A program made the translations under genes and the position numbers. Below, piece after piece: positions 1 through 13,041 of a stretch of DNA of 64,000 nucleotides (its first letter is position 1; each line of letters starts with the position of its first letter). The stretch covers positions 1 through 64,000 of the forward strand of contig JAMKCH010019833.1 in NCBI GenBank assembly GCA_023653785.1. The letters are read 5' to 3'. The stretch is from Ophioderma brevispina (taxonomy: Eukaryota; Echinodermata; Ophiuroidea; Amphilepidida; Ophiodermatidae). The notes beneath the pieces are model-generated. The model was not told the DNA's origin and searched no databases. It saw only the letters and a program-made list of their open reading frames with translations.

Positions 1-3000
1 CAGTGTGCAGCCTTGTGTACGTGCAGCAATAAAGGTACATACAGTGGATGTTGGTCAAGCAGACACTAGCTCATTTTAAACAAAGAATTCCTTCAATTGT
101 TTTCAATTGTTTGACCAAAAATAAACATTTTCACACACAAAAAAAGTATATCGCGGTACACAGAAATCATTTTATAAAACCAAAAGACTGTGCTAAAATT
201 CACTTATTACGGGAACATCGCGGTCTCATATTGATTGATTCAATTGAGTGATTGATCACAAAGGTTAGGGATCAGTCAAAGAGCGTGTATACAGAGGGAA
301 TTAACTCTAATGTGTATTTTTGTATTGTTTAACACTGTGAACCTAAGTTTTCTGAATAAAACCATGCAAAATATGGGTTTAAAAATAAGGGCGCATCCCT
401 GTAATGTTTCTCTTTTATAGCACATTTGGAATATAGTCCACCCTCAGCAGACGACGTAAGCTGACGGATTATGGCGTTAAACACGCCGGAGTTGATTCCC
501 TCGACATCCACCTTGTTTGACTGGTCTATGACCTTTGCGGCTTTAATTATATCACTGAGTGCGAGTCTGTGACATTCATGTAATAGACACATTTGTTGAT
601 TTAAGTTACGGCAAACCCAAATAATTAAACTAAAAGATACTAGACGGCTTTAGACGACCCCTATAATGTTTTGTGTATAATATTTTTGTGCCTAAAATAT
701 TCTTCCGAAGTCCTTAACTATCAGTGGCGAGCAAATTGAAGGAATTTCATATTTCGTTGAAAATGTGCCAGTGTCACTTTAAGCCATTTGATAATTCACA
801 CCTAGTCTCCTTATTACGTTTTTCGTCCAAACTAGGTCTTTTATAGGAAAATTGCAAAAATGTACTCGAAAAATGAATTTACGGGGTCCCACGAAAAAGC
901 CAAATGCGGTCAAATTTGTCAAACCAACAATGCTTTAAATTAATTACACACACAAACGTGGAATCCTGTCAATGTACAATATTAGACTGAGAACAAGTAC
1001 GTGCTTTGGAACAGAGACAACGAGGTTATGACTCACAATTGGACTAGATAAGAGTATTAATATTTGACAAGTAGTCTTGTTATTGTTGCTGTAGTAATTA
1101 AACAACAATTTTGGATCTTTTGGCACCCCATATGAAATAGTGATAAAACAAAATGACAAGGGGCCACCAAGGCATATTGAAATGACCTAAATTGTATTAT
1201 ACAATTAGTGTTTGCACTCTAAGAATGATGTGAATATGAGACTTTTATATTCATTCATTGAAAACTCTCTCAATGTACTTCCGTTGAAACGTTCAGCGTT
1301 GAAATGTGATGAAGAAGAAAGAAAAAGTAGGAGGGGAAAAACAAGCAAGCTATAAGATCATGCTTTTACTTTTGTCGTGTTTCGTATCTCTAATGCTTGT
1401 AACTTGAGGTTTATTCCTTTGGTCAAAATAGCTTCTGAGTATGGCATAATAGAAATTGCATTTGCCACGAAATACACGCAAGATTGGCGAGTTTGTATGT
1501 CGACTCACTAGGTAATGTGTACAAACCCCTACATGCCCTACAACAGTCATGAAAGATTTTCGCAGACAGACGTTTGATTGGCGTGACCCAATGGTACCCT
1601 TACATAACCATGATGGACAGAGAACTATGGCAATTGTCTATGCGTTTGTAACGTTTCCCAAAGCTCAAATTCAAGGATTGAGCTTCAAAAGAATTAATTT
1701 GACAATTAAAAATCACTTTCATTAGTTTGGCCTATAATTATTTGAGGAAGTTTTTAATAAACAAATTTAATGTATTGGGTATGATAAACAAACATCAAGC
1801 CTAGAACTGATTTGTTTTAATCGTCATTGTGATCGGTCCACGAAAGACCTGAGATGCATATAACAATCATGGCGGGAAAATACTTTGAGCAAAATTCTAA
1901 GCATCCAATTGTTTTCAATTAAGTGTAAGTGATTATAGTTAGGGGTAAATTAGTACGTACGAATATTTGTCTTTATGTATTCTCAAGATTCTACCTATTT
2001 TGAAACAAAAACTGATACAAACATCATTCAAGTTTCGACTTATTTGATGATTACTAAAATGCATTTAGAATTTGGCAGGAAGTAAAAACATTTTAGCTGT
2101 TGAAAAATTATCTTGGAATCCTAGTCAACCCTGTATGACTACTCTGAATTCTTCTAGTCTTTCACTACGGTATGCGGTAAAAATAAAACACGTTTTCATT
2201 TGCAGAAGTTATGAAATTTAAATGATTAAGTAATTAATAAAGATGAAGCAACTTTTAAATACCGAAGCTGGATCACCTTGAGTATTAATTTAACAAAGTG
2301 TGTAATTTTTTATGACTTGAAGGTGTAATGTATTAATTTTGCCCTATTTAATTTTGTAATCTAAGCCAACTACAAGCGGTGTGACTATGCTCGTCACACG
2401 TAAAGGTTACTGGGCAAGGAGGTTATTGAAATTTAAGTCGGAAGGCTGTCAAATATGTAAAACGTTATAAACATGCAATTTAAAAAATCCTGTTATGCCC
2501 GGTATTCATTTATATAATAACATTGAAATTACTTTAATAATAATAGAAATAATAACAATAATAATTATAGTAATAATAATAAATAATAATAATAAATATT
2601 AATATATCTATAGAGAACACAGCGCCTAACAAAGCATAGTGCAGGAATTAGCAAAAACAACATTTTACCAAATATTAAACATTTAGGAAATATATGTGTT
2701 TTTAAAGCAGCTGTTTGAAGACACTGGTGGAAGGGTTTATCTGGAAGCTCATGCCGGGAATTAACTGAGGAATGCACGTATCAGAAAAATAGGTCATAGT
2801 AGTAACAAAATAAGGTATATTAATTTTTCCAGTAAGTTTCCCGAATATTACCATACTATTAAGTGATCGTAGTATGGGTTTACTTGAGTTATTTTAGCAC
2901 TCAGGAAACTGACAGAAACATGGATGAAATATTGAACATTAAAAATATAATATGCGAAACATTAGTTTCGATTAATTTTGATGTAAATATCCAAAGGGTA

Positions 3001-3490
3001 AATATATCGTAGGCCTCCTTGACAACAAGTGGTTGTCAAATAGCTAGCAGGTGAAGTATGCAGGTGAATTCTTTACCATATAATTCTTATTGAAAGTTAT
3101 TATTGACAATAAATATGACTGACATTTAAGTAAATACATTGCACTTTTTATGCCCCTTGACATTCTCGCTCCAGTGTCGATTGTGATAGTTTGTGATGCC
3201 TTTAAGGGTTTCGAACGTATTGCTTTTGAGTACGTTTTTAATTACTGAAACGCGTCCTATATGAGGCAAGAATTCAATGGTTGTAATAGCATGCTGTTGT
3301 CGCGGATCCTCTTATGAAAGCAACAGTTTGAAAAAAAAATATCTACCTTTAAGCTTTTACCTTATCTATTTTGAGAGTGAGAAAAAGTTGAAAAATGTAA
3401 TTCTTTTACACGGGAGGTGAGCGTACAATGATCATTGACTAGTATTCATTCGCAGCCACCTAATCGTTCTTGCTGTGAATGGTCAGAAAT
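1..3490. other. AT-rich DNA, no gene recognised
   Basis: Open frames here are 60 to 91 codons, scattered over both strands, without a recognisable domain or convincing splice context. The only structured sequence is an AAT-type simple repeat near 2.54 kb. It looks intergenic or intronic. Confidence 0.6.
2535..2600. repeat. imperfect AAT microsatellite
   Basis: Repeated AAT/ATA triplets with interruptions. On the minus strand it encodes the artificial Tyr/Leu run at the C-terminus of a short open frame, so that frame should not be taken as a gene. Confidence 0.8.
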
Positions 3491-3494
3491 ATCA

Positions 3495-3528
3495 GGAGGA
3501 GAGAGAGAGAGACAGACAGACAGACAAA
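3495..3528. repeat. GA / GACA microsatellite
   Basis: A GA dinucleotide run passes directly into GACA tetranucleotides. Nothing else is seen in the flanks. Confidence 0.85.
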
Positions 3529-3736
3529 CGGGGAGGAGTAGAGAAAGGCACTTACGCGCGCACGACTGATGAAAACATGTCCGCAAAATTGCATGGTTTA
3601 TAAACAACCTCAAAACAAAATATCGATCTACATGGTATATATTTACAGAAATAGAATGACTCCTCCAGGAAACAAGATTAATTACATTGGAAAACCAGGT
3701 TGTACGCCTGAGGTGTATCAATGATTGACATTGATT

Positions 3737-3819
3737 GAATTAAAATCCTACCAGGTCGGTTAAAGACCAAGTCTCTGTCAGCCCATCTCCTAGTTATAGC
3801 CTAGTTCGACTCTTTTTGT
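3737..3819 (+). repeat. dispersed repeat D, copy 1
   Basis: This stretch aligns by eye with 21206-21290. Both start with GAATTAAA(A/G)TCC, then share CAGGTCGGTT and, about 65 bases further on, TTCGACT. Divergence is substantial, so this is an old interspersed repeat of unknown class. A weaker echo of the first part may lie near 5925 (AAACTCCTATCAGGTCATGA). Confidence 0.45.
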
Positions 3820-6800
3820 CCGATAATCACTACTGTTCTTGTTCTGTCAGTATTTATGTATATTGTGGCTCCCGTAAGAAAAAGCCCATCGAGAGTGTAA
3901 TAGGGTATGTCAAGTTCAGTAGATAAGATGCTTAATTTTGGGATACGTTAGGGTTGGTAACCTTGGATACATGGTGTGAATTAACGGCATTTAAAGATAA
4001 TATATGTATTGCCTTCAATATCTGAAATACAAATAATCATTAAGGCAATCTTCTTTGTACTCGCCTTTTGAGGACACAAGCGCACCCATTTTCAGGCCAT
4101 TTTCCCATCCGAAAGTTTAAAAAGTTTCAACTCGTTACATGAATAAAGTATGATTTGAAAGATACTTTAACCAGCGTATCTTCTAGGTGATTTGGATATA
4201 AGCACATTTGGCTGCCCCAATTCTTATCGAAAGGACTGTTTTTTCGAGGACTATATTCTTCAAAACTCAGGCCCTAGGGGGCTCCTGATGGGGATTTGTG
4301 TAGGACGAGCATCTTGATTCCTCTTCCGACGAAACTCATGATCAACTTGATCCAACTTATTTGTCTCATTCTTCGTTACCTGACTTACAGTTTGTCATAA
4401 TTCAGGATTCAGCAGTTCAGATGACATTCATCGAATTCATCAATGTACGTAATAAACACCGGTTTGAATCATCAGACTGCAAAGTCTTTCCTAATTATAT
4501 TTGCTTGCCAAAGAGAATTAAAGTAACTAAATTTACGGTTTGATGAAAGGCCAACTATTCGTTAGCTTTGGTAATTCCCGGAGGTAATTGCAGCTATAAC
4601 AGTCTACTTTTCAAGAAAAAACGGCTTAGGTTGAAAATCATCTTTCTACCTCACGACTACAACATTAATAGTAGCTATAGTGTATAAGTAGATATAAAAT
4701 GTATCTTGTAAAACGGTATTTTTATATATCAATGTAAAGCTTTGCCCATTCCTATTTCCAGAACTGCATATGTAATATTCAGTAGAGTGGACGAATACTT
4801 GAAAGAGTATGACTTTTAGTATATCCCATTGGACCGGCGTTCAATGCGAATAAAGCGCTTTTGGGTACAATATCCTCATTGTAATAAACTATGCATGAGA
4901 TGTTCTATATAAAATTAAATTGAATAGTTCGAAAGAAAGCATAACATGACGCCATATCAAATTTCTATACTGAATTTGCCTGAAATTACGTTGAAAATAT
5001 TAAGGTTTCTCGGTTTCAATAATGCATCTTGCCAAAGAGTTGTTTAAATTTCTCAAAAATAAGACTAATTTATATTTATCTATTTTAGGAAGATCGTCAA
5101 GGACCAAGGAAGTCATAAATCGCATTTATATTTGTTTTGTTCAAAATATTTAAGTGAACAAAAAGTAATATCACCTAAATGTCAGAGAAAATTTTAAAAA
5201 GTAGCACCTACTTTTAATGTATAATAATAATAGCAATAAAATAATATTGTTATCATAATACTATTATTGAATATTGGGGTTTTCCCATATGATTCAGTGA
5301 TGTAGCCGAAATTAATATTTCACAACTTGTCACATCGTTTAGGATTAAAGAACGCATAAGTCGCAGATTCTATCAAGAGTTAGCTTCAATTTTTTTACCG
5401 GCAAGGACCAAATAGGGTAAAAATAACAACTAGTTATAGCACCCTCAACGGTGAAAAGGTCCATCGAGACACGTAGTATTTATATTTATAATCCCTTGGA
5501 AAAATGTGTTTTGGCAGCCACAATTATAGGTACAACAGGTCTGCATTCGGATTTGACCTTTTTTACTTAACCGCAAATTTGCAAAGATTGACAGCTTTTT
5601 AAAAAGTGACATATAAGGCAACTTCTAGAAATTCCAATCCATTCACTAGTTGTCCCCCGCGCCATACATAGTATGATGAGAAGGACCATGTTGAACCTGT
5701 CATCTTCTGTCCCGATCATTTTTTTTTAGAAAAGTGAACAAAATACGTTAGATAGAACGCACTGACGTTCCCTAAAACCCTTAGGTCGTGTAACTTTTCG
5801 GCTGCAATTCTAAACCACATTGATTGGGAAAAGGTACAGGGGAAACACCCGCAGTCAAGTGTGCTGACAGGCTCCTGTTACACGAATAAACATGGCAGTT
5901 AATGTCCCCAGCCTTGTGAAGTTAAACTCCTATCAGGTCATGAGGCTTGCGTTTAATAGTTCAATAAGAAACAGAATGGAAGAACTGTATATCCCTAGAT
6001 TAGAAGCTACGCTTTTAATCCAAAATGGGGAAAACTTTAAAGTCACAAGGGTGTATGCCTTTCCTGTCAAATTGTTCACAAATCTTTTCAAAAAATCCCA
6101 TAGTCAAGAAGATTTGCCAAAACTACAATGACACGTAGTATTTTTTAAAGGTAGAGTGCAGCAAATAACTCATGCTACAATCACTTCAAATTATTTGAAA
6201 ATAATTCAAATGTGTTTAATGTACACATACACAATTTCCAGCATATTTTATCCGTCTCAGATCAATATCTTTAAACATGTCTAAAGAAAACAACAAAAAC
6301 AATGAGATGTGAATTGCTGATCATGTGCTTTTCAACATGTCTGCCGAATGACATATAATGTATACAGTGAATCATGACAGTAATGTTGTTGTTCATCTGC
6401 TAGCAGTAGATATAACCTGTTACAATTTGCCCTGGACATTTCACAAAATGTAAACATCAAATAAGTTACAGTGAGTGGTTGTAGTATGGGCTACTTAAGG
6501 TTTCATGTATATTCTTCTTCTTTCCTATTCTCGTCTTCTAAAGATACTACGTATGCCTTTGTTCCGCGACCATTGTCGACGAAATACTACAGCCACTATT
6601 TGCCATTGCATGCATCAGTGCATATGCTCAGGATATTTAAAGCTTTCAGAACAAATGTGAAATGTTGTATAACAGAACATCCCTACTGACATAATGTCGC
6701 TTTTTAGTGTTCAGAGAACGTAGGATACTTGGTAGATTCTGCATAGGTTGTATGACGTACGACAGTGGCTTTTGGGGATAGTTCCCAGATGTCAAGCAGT

Positions 6801-7626
6801 CAATAATCGTAGGTCATTAGGGAAGCCATATCAATAACCACTGACCTAAGACTAGGCTTGTTTGAACTCATTTGAATGCAATTTCCACTCTGATTCCGAA
6901 CAACGTAGCGAAATGCGTAATTGTGAAATTTCTTGGGACAAAATAGAACAAAAAACATATATCTGAGGGTCTGTGTAATCGCGTGCTGGGCTCAAATCGT
7001 TTAGGGGCTAATTATTGCAATGATTAAAAAACGTAACTACCGCGTCAACATTGGGGTAGGGTGTATAAATTACACATTTCTAGAGAGAAAATAATATCAG
7101 GGCTCCAAACATTGCAATGACAATATTTAATGATTTTGAAAAGATCATTAAAAATCTTGACATTTTTCCTTTTTTGTGGATTCTTTATCACAAGAGACGT
7201 CTCACTGTCAAAGCCAGTTAATTTACCTGCATATTGTTCAAGTTTGATCCAGAATTGAGTCCTTGAATGAAACATGAGTTGTAGTAGTAGTAGTAGTACA
7301 CAGCTTATTAAAGTAATATTGTCCATACCAAACGATATATACTCTAATACTTGAAACTAGAATTTTGAAGTAAACACAATGGGAAAGAATCGTTTAAATC
7401 ATAGTAAAAGGAAAGGTTATTGCCCGAGTAACGTTCCAAATCATATTGCAATATAAAACAATTCAAAATCAAACAAAACACCCAACAGCTAAATTTGATT
7501 TCAGCCACATAAAAATCTCTTGCATTTGTCAATTGCGCTGACAATTTTCTCGAAGAGTTACCACCGCAAGGATATTTACTGTTTCACGAAGTTGCGCGAA
7601 CTGTTATTTTGTACATAGAAGTACAT
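3820..7626. other. AT-rich DNA, no gene recognised
   Basis: Open frames stay under 95 codons and carry no recognisable motif. A short AGT triplet run lies at 7280-7299 and explains the Leu run in a minus-strand frame across it. I see no mobile element with definable ends. Confidence 0.55.
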
Positions 7627-7627
7627 A

Positions 7628-7935
7628 AAAACTACCACGACGCGATACCTATCTAACCAATTATTCCTTCGTGCTGTACCGATATAATCAGAAACCTTCG
7701 ATACACCTATCTGATCGCCTTTTAAGTTTTCCGGGTGCGTCAAGAGTTTTAGTGAAAATGTCGTCGACCTTCTCGGCTGAAAACTAAGGGAATGTTACTC
7801 GGTAAGTGGGACGTAATCCAATACCCTTCTCATCTGCCGTTGCGTCTGCGGCAGGGCTGCAATAAGCCACTTCTATTGGCGTTTCAGTTAGTTGATATCG
7901 AGGTTAGTTGTTTATTCCTTAACCACTGGATTACA
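7628..7935 (+). repeat. dispersed repeat E, copy 1
   Basis: Colinear with 30622-30945. Shared landmarks in the same order are CCACGACGCG, then about 110 bases later GGTGCGT.CAGAGTTTT, ATGTCGTCGACCTTCT, and a later block around TTAACYACTGG. The colinearity over 300 bases makes chance unlikely. No inverted termini or coding frame survive in both copies, so the class is unknown. Confidence 0.5.
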
Positions 7936-9609
7936 AAGGGGGAAGATAACGAAGATCCGATAATGAGAAAATACCAAGAATAACATTTTCTGGTTTTATA
8001 AGCATTTGAATTTTAAGGACATTTGTCCGTGGTAAAAGAACAATAGTCGGGCACCCGAAGTACACATTAAACAAATATAAATTAAACTAACACGATTGGA
8101 AATAACCCATCGGCAATCCCTCACCAACAACCTTATCCAAAAAAGAAAATAAAAAAAAAAAAAAAATTTAATTTGAATTTGATATACAGTTTTTATGTCA
8201 GCAGTAATCTTGTATATTACATAGCCTATTGGATAGTGTACAGATATTTTCCGGTGGCCATTAACAAGCCATCTTAATGGAATAGCGTTTTGAGCCAAAT
8301 ATTTTGCAGGGAATGAAGAAAAAATACAAGCCTTCCATTGATGGGTTATGGGAGGTCTAGGTGAGGATCTGATGGTAACCCCTTGGAAGATGCTGAATAC
8401 ATACCGTCACTGCAAATCTACTTTGCGCACTTTTGTACCTAGTGTCTTTGGTACAGAAACTCTCAGTACATATCTTTTTTTGCCTTTGAACTACCCTTAG
8501 TACTCAGTGTGTTCGGGCAGACAACAATTTTGATCTGAAAGCAGATTGAAATGAAAACAACATTCCCCTGCGGCATGCTAGTTTCAAGTCAAGATCTCGG
8601 TGTTGTTATGCCATACGCTGGGTCAATTAAGATTAAGTTATTGTGGCCAAGCCAGATTGGTACATTTTTCACCTTTTCGCTGAAAAATTTACAAAATCTG
8701 ACATTAAATTTGGTGTCAATATGCAAAATTGGTCTAGCGAGACACGTTTGATCGAACCTTAGGCTAGCTTCGTAGTCTGATGTCATCAAGAGACATATTT
8801 GCGTAAGTCCAATTTTACCATAAGGTCCCAACGAGTTTCCTGAACGTTTTTATAGTATAGTTTAATGTTTCACGTACAGCGTTTGTTAGAGCGAGATTCC
8901 AATGAAGTCCTGCATTGAATTATTCGTACCCTAACTGCATTTTTTTTTCACTTTAAAAAATCACGGAGCGTATCCCTGCCTTTTTTTTAGGGTAATTGTT
9001 CCATGATGTAATCAAGAAAATAACGTTACAATCCTTTTTGGCGGTGATCGTCAGGTTGGTAGTCTTATCCGAAGAGGACGTTATGGATATACCTCCCTCA
9101 CCTCCCAGTGATTTCTCCCATGGTCTAGACCCAAACCATAGATTTAAGTCCATTAGAACAATTGTAGTTTTCTCTTCTGCAAAATTTGGACTGCGCGTCT
9201 TTCCCTTATATCGTTACAATTTACCATTTGGTTGGTTTATGGTTACCGATTTTCTAAACAAATCGGGCCGATTTGTCCTAAAATCGGCCCGGCATGCGGA
9301 GGAGGAAAACACTTCAGATCCCTTTTCATCTGCAGGGCCATTGCCACGCATTTATCACCTCCACGATTCAGGTTGAGTCACTTGTTCATTGACGCAAAAC
9401 AAAAAAAATGCCTGTCCTCGTTCACTCACATAACCAGTTACATTATTAGAGATCGTTTGAAATAACATTTACTTTGGTTTCTTCTTCTTTTCGTAGCCAA
9501 ATAATAAGAAATGGATTGTTTGTGGGTCCATGGTGTCATATATATTCGCAGTGTAAGTGTGTATTAATAACGGACGCTTCCTAACATGGCCCCGTTTTGA
9601 GGCCTTTCA

Positions 9610-9910
9610 CATACTCTTCTTCAAAACTGGCTGCGATGTCATGTACAATTTGTGACTCTCTGTCACAGACCGACGCTTAGCGTCTCCTCTGAAGGACAGG
9701 ATACTTTCATGATTCAGTTGCCCTATTCGAAGTGAAGCATGGCCGAGAGCGGTATTCTGTTTTAATCAATAATGGTACAGATCCAACTCCAGAACTGAGT
9801 ACCCGGATAAATCCAGAAATGTCCCCACCTGGATTCAAACCCGGAAATTCGGGTAAATTTGCGCCACAGGCAATAGGCAAGCACCCTAACCACGAGGCCA
9901 CGCTCTCCCA
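9610..9910 (-). mobile_element. tRNA-derived SINE, minus strand
   Basis: Read on the minus strand, the head (9910 downward) has an RNA polymerase III A box (TGGCCTCGTGGTT, complement of 9888-9900) and a B box (GGGTTTGAATCCAGG, complement of 9828-9842). The spacing between them is longer than usual, like a tRNA with a long variable arm (Ser/Leu type). Downstream is TATCCTGTCCTTCAGAGGAG followed by GACGCTAAGCGTCGGTC (complement around 9660-9705), which resembles a conserved body domain I recall from SINEs of echinoderms and molluscs; then a GAAGAAGAGTATG-type end. The 3' limit is approximate and I could not find a target-site duplication. Probably an old copy. The family name is left open. Confidence 0.7.
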
Positions 9911-12900
9911 CAGTTTCCTTCTAAAAATTCGGTAGATTGAATGAAAATAGAAATGAGTTTAGCAAAATTACGGATTTGTTTCAGCACAAAGATGTTTGGG
10001 CAAGCTTGCCCAGCAACTTTTCTTCATGACTTTTGTTAAGTTGATTAAACACATAGAAGCTCAAGTTTATTTATTTGTGAAAGAGGATTGGATTTTGTGC
10101 TTACGACATAAAAAATACTCTTAACGGGAGGTTATAACACCTGAAATCTATTCAACTGCGTGCCAAAACTTACAATATAATCGCCTGCACTCCCGATGAA
10201 GGAACTGAAGTATTTTTCTCGTCCGCATGCGGCCGTCGTTAAATTCTTCAGCTCCATGGTTTACTGAAGCTGTGTGTAGCCATTGGAACTGATATTGGGG
10301 AAAGGAATGGAGGGTGATATTTTATTCATTTAAAAAAATTGCAAGTTTTTATTTTGAGGGAATAGACGGTTACATGAGTTTAATCATTTTTATGAATTTT
10401 TACACTTGCTTACCTCCTCCCCTGAGGGTGACTACGAAACAACAGCTCGAAGCCTGCCCCCATGGTCTCTATGTCATAAACAAACAGTGGATATCTATAT
10501 ACTTTAAAGTGGTATATGTAATACTCCCATTTCCTGTTGCATATAACACGCTAGAATGCCTACGAGCGCAATGAACTGCTTTCCACATATCGGCCTTTCC
10601 TAGATAGAGTTAAATTAGCAAAATATCACTCACGAAGGGGCTATTGTTCTCATAAAAATGGTTTTGATGGACACCTCTAATAATATTTTAAATACACTTA
10701 TTTAACTGTTGTTAACGCCTATATTCGAATGTGCCTGTTGATCGGACAATTTTTGCAGTAAAACCACAACGAACGGAATTCAGCGTGTTCCGAGAGGAAA
10801 TACACCTTGGGAAATATTGAAAGCCGGTTTTTGAAGGACTAGTTATTCCAAGAAGTTCCTATTTACGTTGCAATGACAAGCTGTCAATACCGTACATCGA
10901 GTATTTTATCGCTTGTAAATTATTGAAGAGCACTGTAAGAAGTGAGATGGCATAAGGGCATCACAAGTATTAGGACTCATTTCACGGGAGTGTGAGGGAT
11001 TTAAAGATTGCTTCGAAAGTAATGTGAAGGAGCAATGGTTGGTTTGTAGTTAATGTCGTAAATGTTGCTCTTGATACAGATAAAATTAAAAAAATGGAAT
11101 ATGGCAATTCAGTTGGGTATGTACCTTATGTCAAAGATTAATATCTTTTATTTTCATTCAGATCACATCGATCTAGTAAAAACAGTTGTATAAATTGTGG
11201 TATTGCGCATGCATATTCGTTTTTACGCTGTAGGCAGCTTTGTGGATTTAGAGGGTAAAATGGTTATTTAAAATTTCTTTCAATTTGTCAATTTGAACTT
11301 TCATGGTGTTATTAGGTTATTAGTCTTTCCAGAAGTTTCAATTAGGTTCTTAAGGCTGTAGCAAGAAATTCAAGACGTTAAAACATATCGTGTAACTGCA
11401 GTTCAGCAGATTCAATAAATGAACTATTAGAAATGTTATAAGAGCCGGTAATCCCTCCCCGCCATTTCATGAATATTTACAGCTAATGATAAAAGATACG
11501 CTTATTTATTATGTTAAAATCAAAAACTTCTTGTGAGAAGTTATCTATTGATATTTCAAATCCATCAAAACACTGACGAAATTCGCTCTTTGCCACGGTT
11601 TCCCAATTTACATGGAGAGCCTCAATCTGGCAGTAATGCGTATATATGGGAGCATTATGCAATAGTTCGATTACTCCCCACAAAACCAATGAAATCGCAA
11701 GAGGTTAACGCCTTGGTATCTAAACACCTTCATCTGGTGGTGGTGCTGGCGGCAGTGTTGTGGTCTAGACTACTTCGTAGTCCTTATATTTGATTGTATC
11801 ATCAAGTACATGTAGTTTATAAAGTCAGCATAGTCCAGGGGATAAACATCCCGGTGAAACATTTCAAACATGATTGATCAATGCAAATATCCATTTAAAG
11901 ATGGTATGTGCTGAATATCAGCAATATTAGCCTCTGAAAATGTGTGTTTACTCAAGTTCCTACCTAGCTGCCAAACCACAAAGCCACAAACTAGGTCGGC
12001 AACTGATAAATCGCTAAAATGTAAAAACAATCAAATATTGGCTACAAAGTAGACTAATGATGTTGGTGCTGGTGGATGTGGTGGCGGTACTGGTGGTGCT
12101 GTTTTCAGGTGGTGTTGATATGTAATTGGGTCATTAAAAATTATTTCTCAAAAAAGTTATACACAACCCGCATCGAGCCGTTAAAAGACACCGAGGAATA
12201 ACTTCAAGGAAGAATAGAACAAGCGGCTTTGTTGGTCACGTGATACGTTCAGCTTTTCCTTAAGTTGTTTTTAAACATACTACTTGCAAGAATCGCGGAC
12301 AGAAAAGAAAAAAAAAAACACTTCCAACTTACAGTGCGCGATATCTGTGAAAGAGTTAAGTGTGTTAATTACTACATACAGTTCTATCAGAATTGTTAAA
12401 CAAACTTGAGCTGTGTGAAATCGTTTCTACTGGAACGAAATTCTTGCCATCATTATAACATTCAGAGTTTGTAAGTGTATAAGCAGATATATGTTGCAAG
12501 TTTACCCATCCTTTTCACTAAGGTGAGAATTTCTAAACGGTAAAAAACGTGGAGGAAGAGTTCGAACATATAAGGTAAACGCTTTCCATTACAAGATACT
12601 GGCTAATATGAGGTTGTATAGCTGGATTTGCCAAGTTAGGGGTGGGTCGGAAGAAGAGACTTTATTCATGTTTATGAAAAGCGCCAAAATGGTGAATGGC
12701 AGCAGTGACTTGAAATGGTGGAGTTTCTACAACGTTTCGAGCAAACCCTTCAAAGAGCGAATACTCTTTAAAACATATTAAAAATTCCAATAGAAACATA
12801 TATGATGTCAAATCAAATATTATGATGTCAAAAACGACACACAGTAAAATAGTGTATATAAAAACGTTATCAGGGTTATGAAAACGTTTTTAAAAGTTGT

Positions 12901-12921
12901 GTCAATGTTATGCTTTTCAAA
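9911..12921. other. AT-rich DNA with small GGTGGT tracts, no gene recognised
   Basis: Open frames are below 90 codons. Two short tracts rich in GGTGNTG triplets (about 11740-11765 and 12060-12120) share the same motif and look like degenerate minisatellite. Nothing else is identifiable. Confidence 0.5.
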
Positions 12922-13041
12922 ATGTCAAAGCGGTTGTTTATGCCTGAGTGTGAAGAGTTTGAGTCTAGCGATGAGGAGTTGTTCAGCAAAATGCGATCCA
13001 TGTCAGCATTATTGGACCCCCGGTGGAAAAAATTCCGGTAA
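12922..13041 (+). pseudogene. hAT-superfamily transposase remnant
   Basis: An in-frame segment of 39 codons ends at a TAA (13039-13041). It reads MSKRLFMPECEEF, then an acidic stretch, then MRSMSALLDPRWKKFR. The MxALLDPRxK pattern is a familiar landmark in the middle to C-terminal part of hAT transposases (the Ac/Charlie/ZBED type), where an acidic linker precedes a conserved LDPR. Nothing upstream or downstream continues the protein, and no C-terminal dimerisation region is visible, so this is a short relic. A functional transposase would be about 600 residues. The match rests on one motif, so moderate confidence. A hAT-sized 8-bp duplication flanks the foldback element at 45.6 kb, but no sequence link between the two is shown. 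Confidence 0.45.

Noticed and set aside
8996..9376. 126-codon plus-strand frame
   Set aside because: No recognisable motif, antisense frame open as well, no splice or start context; its length alone is not strong evidence in 64 kb.
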